Assembly (NCBI GenBank): GCA_964427285.1
Contig: CAYRTS010000050.1
Span: 1 to 21,006, forward strand
DNA: 21,006 bases
Reading direction: 5' to 3'
DNA from: SPCO01 sp964427285
GTDB lineage: Bacteria; Chloroflexota; Limnocylindria; Limnocylindrales; CSP1-4
Both the position numbers and the translations under genes were made by a program. Each line of letters starts with the position of its first letter. Position 1 is the first letter of the stretch. Below the pieces are notes generated by a model. That model searched no databases, was not told the DNA's origin, and saw only the letters and a program-made list of their open reading frames with translations. This document shows positions 15,314 through 21,006 of the stretch, piece after piece.

Positions 15314-17029
15314 ATGGCCACCTTCACCCTCCAGACGACGATCGAGGTCGACGGGCAGCCGCTCGACGCCTCCCTCGAACCCCTGATTGAGCAGATCATC
15401 GTTGACGATTTCCTGCACCAGCCGGACATGTTCGTCCTCACCTTTCGCGACGTGGAGCGGACGGTTGTGGCCGATGCCCGGCTGAAGATCGGCTCCAAGG
15501 TGACGGTCAAGGCGACCGACGTGGGCGGGAACGCCCAGGAATCGTTGATCGTCGGCGAAGTCACCGCGCTGGAGGGCGAGTACACCGAGGGCGGGTCGCG
15601 GGCCATCGTCCGTGGCTATGACCCATCGCATCGGCTCCATCGCGGCCGGCACACGCGGACCTTTGCGGGTATGACTGACTCGGACATCGCCAGCGAAATC
15701 GCGGGGGCGATCAACGTGCAGATCGGCACGATCGACGCATCGGGTCCGGTCCACGACCACGTGAGCCAGGCCAACCTGACGGACTGGGAGTTCCTCCAGG
15801 GGCGAGCTCGCGAGATCGGCTTTGAGCTCGCGGTCAGCGAGGGCAAATTCCATTTCCGGAAGCCGGTCGCCTCTGAATCGGCACCGCCCGACGGGGACTA
15901 CGGTGATGATGACCCGCGCAAGCTGGTCATGGGCAAGAATCTCCTCGAGTTCCATCCCCGCCTCTCGTCATCGGAGCAGGTGACTGAGGTGGTGGTCCGC
16001 GGCTGGGACTACAAGAAGAAGGAAGCCCTGGTCGGCCGCGCGCCGGCGAGTGCCTCGTCGGCCACGCTCAAGACGAAGCCGATCGATCTAGCCAGGACGT
16101 TCGGGGAGCCGACGCACGTCGTCGTCGACCGAACGCTGTCGACGCAGGGGGCGGTGGATGCCGCCGCGCGTTCGATGTCCGATCGCATCGGGAGCGGCTT
16201 TGCGGAGGCGCAGGGACTGGCCAAGGGGAGCCCGAAGCTCAAGGCTGGCGTCGCCGTGAGCGTGGGCGTCGTCGCCGATCAGTTCACCGGCAAGTACGTC
16301 ATCACCAGCACGCGCCACGTCTTCGATCAGGATGGCTATCGGACGCGCTTCACCGTGTCCGGACGCCAGGACCGCTCGCTCCTCCAGCTGGCGGGCGGCG
16401 GCGCGAGCAGCTCCGGATCGCCGGCCACACGGATCGACGGCGTGGTCGTCGCAGTCGTCACCGGCAACGACGACCCCGACGCCCTCGGTCGGGTCAAACT
16501 CAAGTTCCCATGGCTGGGCGACGACTACGAGTCCGATTGGGCGCGCCATGTCTCCCTTGGCGCGGGGCCGAAATCAGGTGCCGTCTGGCTGCCGGAGGTG
16601 CACGACGAGGTCCTGGTCGCGTTCGAGTTCGGTGACATCCGCCGACCGTTCGTGGTCGGTGGGCTGTGGAACGGGGTGGACAAGCCGAGTCTTGGAGCTT
16701 CCCTGTTCGACAACGGCAAGGTCAAGCGGCGCGGGTTCGTGTCGCGCAAGGGCCATCGGTTCGCCTTCCTGGACGGTGACGGCGATGCCGGGATTGCCCT
16801 CCTCACCTCGGACGACAAGCTCAAGATCGCGCTCAAGGAAAGCGATGTCGAGATCCACGTCAAGTCGGACGGGACCATCCTGATCGAATCGACCGGCGAT
16901 CTGACCATCAAGGGTTCGGCCAATGTCAACGTGGAGGCTACTGGCAAGCTGACGCTGAAGGGCGCCAGCGTGACCATCTCGGCCAGCGGCCCCGTCGACA
17001 TCGACGGCACCCCCATTCAGCTCAACTAG
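15314..17029 (+). CDS. VgrG-like spike protein (Afp8/Pvc8-like, gp27-gp5 fusion)
   Basis: 571 residues. The N-terminal 360 residues correspond to the gp27-like hub (for example LIEQIIVDDFLHQPDMFVL and the WEFLQGRAREIGFEL segment). About residues 370-455 form the gp5-type OB fold: GVVVAVVTGNDDPDALGRVK, KFPWLGDD, AVWLPEVHDEVLVAF, and PFVVGGLWNG. The rest is the short repeating beta-helix needle (alternating IHVKSDGTILIES, DLTIKG, NVNVEATGKLTLKG). No extra enzymatic domain is fused at the C terminus, so cargo must travel another way. It trimerises to form the central spike. It lies between the LysM protein and the PAAR-like tip gene, as in other eCIS. Confidence 0.96.
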   Translation: MATFTLQTTIEVDGQPLDASLEPLIEQIIVDDFLHQPDMFVLTFRDVERTVVADARLKIGSKVTVKATDVGGNAQESLIVGEVTALEGEYTEGGSRAIVRGYDPSHRLHRGRHTRTFAGMTDSDIASEIAGAINVQIGTIDASGPVHDHVSQANLTDWEFLQGRAREIGFELAVSEGKFHFRKPVASESAPPDGDYGDDDPRKLVMGKNLLEFHPRLSSSEQVTEVVVRGWDYKKKEALVGRAPASASSATLKTKPIDLARTFGEPTHVVVDRTLSTQGAVDAAARSMSDRIGSGFAEAQGLAKGSPKLKAGVAVSVGVVADQFTGKYVITSTRHVFDQDGYRTRFTVSGRQDRSLLQLAGGGASSSGSPATRIDGVVVAVVTGNDDPDALGRVKLKFPWLGDDYESDWARHVSLGAGPKSGAVWLPEVHDEVLVAFEFGDIRRPFVVGGLWNGVDKPSLGASLFDNGKVKRRGFVSRKGHRFAFLDGDGDAGIALLTSDDKLKIALKESDVEIHVKSDGTILIESTGDLTIKGSANVNVEATGKLTLKGASVTISASGPVDIDGTPIQLN

Positions 17030-17039
17030 TCGGACATCC

Positions 17040-17426
17040 ATGGGAACGCCAGCCATCGTCCTGGGCGACAAGATCACGGGACTCTGTCCGCTCCATCTCA
17101 TCCCGAACCCGGCCAGCGGCATCCCGCAGCCCGGGCCGCCCTTTCCGTTCAGCGCTCCGGTCACCCTCGCGGTCGTTCCGAACGTGCTCATCGGCGGTAA
17201 GCCCGCGGCCGTGATGGGCTGCTCGGGCGTCAACACTCCGCCGCACGTCGGACTCCATCCTGCGGACCCGTTCATGGCGCCGCCGATGCAGATCGGGCGA
17301 ATCACGTCTGGTTCACCCACCGTGATGATCGGCGGCAAGCCCGCGGCCAACGTCTCATCAGTGGCTACCTGCTGTTCGACCCCGGGCACGCTGGTGCCAA
17401 CCGTGATGACGGTCCTGATCGGCTAG
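17040..17426 (+). CDS. PAAR-like spike tip protein (Afp10/Pvc10-like)
   Basis: 128 residues. Two similar strands typical of PAAR-like repeats are present, PNVLIGGKPAAVMG and PTVMIGGKPAANVSS, with candidate metal ligands Cys16, His19, Cys61 and the Cys111-Cys112 pair. Such proteins form the sharp metal-stabilised cone on the spike trimer. There is no N- or C-terminal extension, so it is a bare tip rather than a fused effector. It starts 11 bases after the spike gene, with no clear ribosome site of its own. Confidence 0.93.
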   Translation: MGTPAIVLGDKITGLCPLHLIPNPASGIPQPGPPFPFSAPVTLAVVPNVLIGGKPAAVMGCSGVNTPPHVGLHPADPFMAPPMQIGRITSGSPTVMIGGKPAANVSSVATCCSTPGTLVPTVMTVLIG

Positions 17427-17447
17427 CAGAGGAGCGAGGACGCACGG

Positions 17448-17846
17448 ATGTCAGATCAATTCATCGGACGTGGCTGGCACTTCCCGATCGACGTCGACGC
17501 AACCGGTGGCATCCGGCTGGTCTCGCGCGAGGCGGAAATCGAGCAGAGCATCCGGCTGATCCTCTCAACCGCGCCGGGCGAGCGTCCGATGCGTCCCGAG
17601 TTCGGCTGCGCGATTCACGACTATGTCTTCGACGGTGTCGACGGCCGAACCGCGGGGCGGATTTCGTTTGCCGTGCGCGAAGCGCTCCGGCGCTGGGAGC
17701 CGCGGATCGACGTCCTGGACATCGCCGTGGATCGCCATCCAGATAACGAGGACGCCTTGCTGCTCGACATCCAGTACACGGCCAGCGACGTCAACGACCC
17801 ACGCAATCTTGTGTTCCCGTTCTACATCATCCCGGGCGAGGCCTGA
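17448..17846 (+). CDS. gp25-like baseplate wedge protein (Afp9/Pvc9-like)
   Basis: 132 residues matching the gp25/lysozyme-like wedge family: IRLVSREAEIEQSIRLILS, then GERPMRPEFGCAIHDYVF (the E-P/R-x-F-G core that docks with sheath), then IRYxV-type sheath-initiator geometry near the end (LLLDIQYTASDVNDPRN). In contractile tails gp25 nucleates the sheath on the baseplate. The enzyme-like name is historic; no lytic activity is expected. The ribosome site GAGGA lies upstream of the ATG within the 21-base gap after the PAAR gene. Confidence 0.95.
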   Translation: MSDQFIGRGWHFPIDVDATGGIRLVSREAEIEQSIRLILSTAPGERPMRPEFGCAIHDYVFDGVDGRTAGRISFAVREALRRWEPRIDVLDIAVDRHPDNEDALLLDIQYTASDVNDPRNLVFPFYIIPGEA

Positions 17847-17875
17847 CCTCACCCCGCCGTCACGGAGCAACAGCC

Positions 17876-19834
17876 ATGGCCCTGCCGGTCCCCAACCTCG
17901 ACGATCGCCGTTTCCAGGATCTGGTCGATGACGCCAAGCGTCAGATCGCCCGCCGCTCTCCGGAGTGGACGGACCACAACGTGTCCGATCCGGGTGTGAC
18001 GCTGATCGAGCTGTTCGCGCATATGACGGACCAGCTCATCTACCGGTTGAACCGCGTCCCGGACCGGCAATACGTGACATTCCTCGACCTGCTCGGCGTC
18101 CGCCTCTTCCCGCCGAGCGCCGCGAGTGCGCAGGTGACGTACTGGCTGTCCGCACCGCAGCCCGGCACGGTTCGCATTGCTAGAGGGACCCAGGCCGCCA
18201 CCGTCCGGACAGAGACCGACGAGGCGATCATCTTCGAGACCACTGACGAGCTCGCCATCGTTCGGGCAGAGCTGACTCGCGTCGGCTCAATGGTCGATGG
18301 CAAGACCTTCCGGGACCATGAGGAGTCCCTCGCAAAGCGCGTGAAGTTCTTCTGCTTCAGCGCGGCCCCAAAGGCTGGCGATGCCTTGTACATCGGACTG
18401 TCGGAAGCCGTCCCGTCCTGTGCCGTGACCCTGCGGCTGCGCTGTGAGATCGAGGGCATCGGCGTGGATCCGGATCGACCGCCGCTCGCGTGGGAGGCCT
18501 GGGACGGCGACGGATGGGAGGCCTGCGAACTCGACCGCGATGAGACGGGCGGGCTCAACCGGGACGGCGACGTCGTGATCCACGTCCCACGCTCGCACAA
18601 GACCCACAGCATGGATCGCCAGCTTGCCGGCTGGCTCCGTGCCCGGGTGACCGAGCCGGATCCCGACGTGCCTGCGTACCGCGCGTCGCCGTCGATCGGC
18701 GGTGTCGCGGTTTTCACCATCGGCGGGACCATCGGCGCGGTCAATGCGGAGCTCGTCGACAACGATGACCTCGGGACCTCCGAGGGTGTGCCCGGTGGCG
18801 TCTTTCCAACCGCACGACGCCCGATCGTCCCCGGCGAAACGCCACCCATTCTCGAGGTGCGACCGGGCGATGGCGTGGACGTCGATCCTGAGGAATGGAC
18901 TCTGGTCGAGGACTTCGCAGACTCGGGACCGGGCAGCCAGCACTTCACGCTGGATGCCGTGTCGGGTGAAGTCCGCCTTGGTCCCGCGGTCCGTCTGCCC
19001 GGCGGGGCTCTCGCACACCATGGTGCGGTGCCGCCAAAGGGGGCAACGCTGCGCCTCCGCGGCTACCGCGCCGGCGGCGGCGAGCGCGGCAATGTCGCGG
19101 CCAGGCGAATCAGCGTGCTGCGCTCGTCCATCCCGTACGTCTCGCGAGTGGAGAACCGCCGGGCCGCCACGAGCGGCGTCGACGGGGAGACACTCGACAA
19201 CGCGAAGGTCCGTGGGCCATTGCTCCTGCGCACCCGGGGACGCGCCGTCACAACCGAAGACTTCGAACACCTCGTTCGCGAGGCGGCCCCCGAGGTCGCC
19301 AGAGTCCGAGCCTTGGCCGCAGGCGACGGTGCTGACGCCGGATCCGTCCGGGTGCTCATCGTGCCCCAGGCAAAGCCGATCGATGGTCGGCTCCGGTTCG
19401 AGCAGCTCGTCCCTCCGGACGCAACCCTGCAACGGATCGTCGATCGCCTCGAGGAGACCCGCGTCATCGGGACCCGGCTCGTGGTCGAACCACCGGTCTA
19501 CCGGGGCGTCACGGTCGTCGCCCGGCTCCGGGCCAGGCCACGCGCGAACCCGACGCGTCTGCAGGAGGATGCCATCCGCGCGCTCTACCGCTTCCTCGAT
19601 CCGATCGGCGGCGGTCCGGATGGGGACGGCTGGCCGTTTGGTCGGCCGGTCAGCTCGGGTGAGCTGCACGCCGTCCTCCAGAAACTGCGTGGCGTAGAGC
19701 TCGTGGATGATCTCCGCATCTTCGGTGCAGATCCGGTGACTGGTCAGCGTGGCCCCCAGACCAACCGCCTCGAGCTCGAGCCGTCGGCACTGGTGTTCAG
19801 CTACGAGCACCAGGTACTGGTCGAGGCCGGCTGA
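17876..19834 (+). CDS. gp6-like / baseplate J family protein (Afp11/Pvc11-like)
   Basis: 652 residues. The opening LDDRRFQDLVDDAKRQIARR, then WTDHNVSDPGVTLIELFA and HMTDQLIYRLNRVPDRQYV, is the standard start of the eCIS putative baseplate assembly protein. The C-terminal part carries the baseplate-J-like GRAVTTEDFEHLVREAAPEV and the DATLQRIVDRLEETRVIGTR segments. The protein forms the wedge arms that ring the hub in contractile systems, together with the gp7-like product of the next gene. GGAG nine bases upstream supports the start; the stop overlaps the next start by one base (TGATG). Confidence 0.95.
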   Translation: MALPVPNLDDRRFQDLVDDAKRQIARRSPEWTDHNVSDPGVTLIELFAHMTDQLIYRLNRVPDRQYVTFLDLLGVRLFPPSAASAQVTYWLSAPQPGTVRIARGTQAATVRTETDEAIIFETTDELAIVRAELTRVGSMVDGKTFRDHEESLAKRVKFFCFSAAPKAGDALYIGLSEAVPSCAVTLRLRCEIEGIGVDPDRPPLAWEAWDGDGWEACELDRDETGGLNRDGDVVIHVPRSHKTHSMDRQLAGWLRARVTEPDPDVPAYRASPSIGGVAVFTIGGTIGAVNAELVDNDDLGTSEGVPGGVFPTARRPIVPGETPPILEVRPGDGVDVDPEEWTLVEDFADSGPGSQHFTLDAVSGEVRLGPAVRLPGGALAHHGAVPPKGATLRLRGYRAGGGERGNVAARRISVLRSSIPYVSRVENRRAATSGVDGETLDNAKVRGPLLLRTRGRAVTTEDFEHLVREAAPEVARVRALAAGDGADAGSVRVLIVPQAKPIDGRLRFEQLVPPDATLQRIVDRLEETRVIGTRLVVEPPVYRGVTVVARLRARPRANPTRLQEDAIRALYRFLDPIGGGPDGDGWPFGRPVSSGELHAVLQKLRGVELVDDLRIFGADPVTGQRGPQTNRLELEPSALVFSYEHQVLVEAG

Positions 19835-20661
19835 TGCGTGGCGTGCTGGATCAGCTGGCGTCGCCGCTGCCCCTTGCCAATGCGCTGCCGGCGGTCTACC
19901 AGGAGGAAGACCCGTTCGCGGTTCGGTTGATGGAGGCCTTCGATGCTGAGCTGGCGCCGATCATCGCGACGCTGGACAACCTGAGCGCCTACTTTGACCC
20001 GAGGCTCACGCCCGAGGACTTTCTCGGTTGGCTGGCGTCGTGGGTCGCTCTCGATCTCGATGAAACGTGGGGCGTCGCTCAGCGGCGGGCGGCTACGCTC
20101 GCCGCGGTGGACATCCTCCGCCGGCGCGGCACGGCAACCGGGCTGGCCGACGAGCTGAGGCTGGCCACAGCCGGTACGGTGGAGGTCCTGGAGAGCGGCG
20201 CGTCGGCCTGGTCGCTGGACCCCGCGTCGCCGATGGTCGGGACGGCGGAACTCGGACTCCTAGTGCGGGTTCGTGTTGCGGATCCATCGGAGGTTGACGT
20301 CGAACGGCTTGACAGGATCGTTCGAGCCGCGAAGCCGGCGCACGTGCCGCATCGCATCGAGGTCCTCGGAGCCGAGCCACCGAAGAAGGCCCGTGCCAAG
20401 GCCGACGGTGGCGCCGATTCGAAGGTCGAGGCTGGCGCCGAGCCAGTAGGCGATCCGAAGACCTCGGCTGAAGGCGAACCCAGGCCGAAGGGCGGTGCCG
20501 CGGGAAACGGGAACGGCAAGGCGAATGGCAAGGCGTCCCCAAAGGCAGCGACCCAGGACGCCCCGCCGCCTCCGCCGAAACGACCATCCGCGGATGCGGA
20601 CTCCCCGGCCGATCCGGACAAGGGCAATGCGCCCGACGGGAAGACCGACACCGGAGCATGA
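19834..20661 (+). CDS. gp7-like tail protein I family baseplate protein (Afp12-like) with low-complexity C-terminal tail
   Basis: 275 residues. Residues 1-180 match the phage tail protein I/gp7-like family: LPAVYQEEDPFAVRLMEAF, YFDPRLTPEDFLGWLASWV, and RRRGTATGLADELRL. It pairs with the gp6-like protein in the wedge. It is much shorter than Afp12. From about residue 182 to the end the chain is Lys/Ala/Gly/Asp/Pro-rich with repeated GNGKANGKA-like pieces and a run of prolines, and is surely disordered. The start overlaps the preceding stop by one base. Confidence 0.93.
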   Translation: MRGVLDQLASPLPLANALPAVYQEEDPFAVRLMEAFDAELAPIIATLDNLSAYFDPRLTPEDFLGWLASWVALDLDETWGVAQRRAATLAAVDILRRRGTATGLADELRLATAGTVEVLESGASAWSLDPASPMVGTAELGLLVRVRVADPSEVDVERLDRIVRAAKPAHVPHRIEVLGAEPPKKARAKADGGADSKVEAGAEPVGDPKTSAEGEPRPKGGAAGNGNGKANGKASPKAATQDAPPPPPKRPSADADSPADPDKGNAPDGKTDTGA

Positions 20662-20698
20662 TCACGCCCGGTATGATCCAGGCGTGACCAAGCCGGCC

Positions 20699-20703
20699 GG
20701 GAG
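20699..20703 (+). promoter_or_regulatory. Shine-Dalgarno site of the zinc-ribbon gene
   Basis: GGGAG lies six bases before the GTG at 20710. There is no other ATG/GTG start in this frame between the upstream in-frame stop at 20674 and this point. Confidence 0.55.
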
Positions 20704-20709
20704 ACGCGG

Positions 20710-21006
20710 GTGATCGTCTGCGGGAATTGCGGACACTCGAATGACGCGTCCGACGCGTTCTGCGGCAATTGTGGCCAGTTCCTGGAGTGGGTCGGCCAGC
20801 GGGTCGACGGCGAACAGACGGCGCCGGCCGAAGCGGCGCCCGCGCCGGAGCCCGAACCTGAACCGCCTCCACCTCCGCCTCCGCCCGCGCCGGAGCCCGA
20901 ACCCGAACCTGAACCGCCTCCGCCCGCGCCGGAGCCTGAACCTGAACCGCCTCCGCCTCCGTTCGCGCCGGAGCCTGAACCTGAACCTGAACCGCCTCCG
21001 CCTCCG
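20710..21006 (+). CDS. Zinc-ribbon protein with Pro-Glu repeat tail, partial at right edge
   Basis: 99 codons from a GTG start, open to the window edge. Residues 4-22 form a clean four-cysteine zinc ribbon (CGNCG ... FCGNCG; CxxC-x10-CxxC), followed by QFLEWVG. From residue 45 on, four tandem APEPEPEP-PPPPP units follow, a rigid extended rod that continues beyond the window. Any functional domain lies further downstream and cannot be judged. It is 48 bases after the gp7-like gene on the same strand and probably belongs to the same operon. Candidates are a tethered effector, a fibre-like or accessory component, or a regulator; nothing here decides between them. Confidence 0.85.
   Translation, partial: MIVCGNCGHSNDASDAFCGNCGQFLEWVGQRVDGEQTAPAEAAPAPEPEPEPPPPPPPPAPEPEPEPEPPPPAPEPEPEPPPPPFAPEPEPEPEPPPPP
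20842..21006 (+). repeat. Pro-Glu coding tandem repeat (about 39-45 bp units)
   Basis: Four imperfect units each begin GCGCCGGAGCC and then alternate GAACCT/GAACCC before a run of CCTCCG. They are 15, 13, 13 and 14 codons long, in frame, and the array continues off the right edge. Codon choice is nearly fixed (GAA, CCT, CCG), consistent with expansion by slippage or unequal crossing-over. Confidence 0.9.

Noticed and set aside
17448..17846. gp25-like protein considered as a lytic enzyme because of the family's lysozyme-related name
   Set aside because: The sequence matches the structural wedge family, and position among baseplate genes supports sheath initiation, not lysis.
20842..21006. Tandem repeats considered as a CRISPR or non-coding array
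   Set aside because: Units are in frame, lack unique spacers and code for a continuous Pro-Glu stretch behind a zinc ribbon.

Overview
The window is most of an extracellular contractile injection system (eCIS) locus, a phage-tail-like contractile machine of the Afp/PVC/Streptomyces-CIS kind. The DNA is GC-rich, with strong third-position G/C bias, GTG and TTG starts and purine-rich ribosome binding sites. The particle genes resemble the compact, single-sheath layouts known from Actinobacteria and Chloroflexota (inference). I could not assign a species. No rRNA, tRNA, insertion sequence, integrase or CRISPR array is visible.

Layout: (1) 1-588, minus strand: N-terminal 196 codons of a DUF4157 (eCIS core domain) HExxH protein, running off the left edge. 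(2) 796-5632, plus strand: two large proteins of unknown function. Both carry the LQRxAGNxxV-type motif also present in the DUF4157 protein, and both have central hydrophobic stretches, so they are probable cargo. (3) 5808-8956, minus strand: a two-gene unit with ATGA overlap, a DUF4255 (Pvc16/Afp16-like) tail-terminator protein followed by an AAA+ ATPase (Afp15-like); it converges on the cargo pair. (4) 9138-20661, plus strand: the particle operon, in the order sheath, tube, T4 gp26-like chaperone, a 51-residue DUF6760 protein, an 809-residue Ser/Pro/Gly/Ala-rich protein, second tube protein, LysM baseplate protein, VgrG-like spike, PAAR-like tip, gp25-like wedge, gp6-like baseplate protein and gp7-like tail protein. 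(5) 20710 to the right edge: a zinc-ribbon protein with a Pro-Glu repeat tail, incomplete.

How they fit together: the tube polymerises inside the sheath on a baseplate built from the gp25/gp6/gp7-like wedge proteins and the LysM, spike and PAAR hub. The DUF4255 protein would end the tail, and the AAA+ ATPase is the conserved eCIS ATPase. The DUF4157 protein and the two motif-bearing proteins are the likely passengers. No recognisable tape-measure or tail-fibre gene lies in the window.

The least explained parts are the shared N-terminal motif of the three putative cargos, the two large cargo-like proteins themselves, the 809-residue low-complexity protein with a short charged C-terminal module, and the low-complexity extensions on several otherwise conserved machine proteins.
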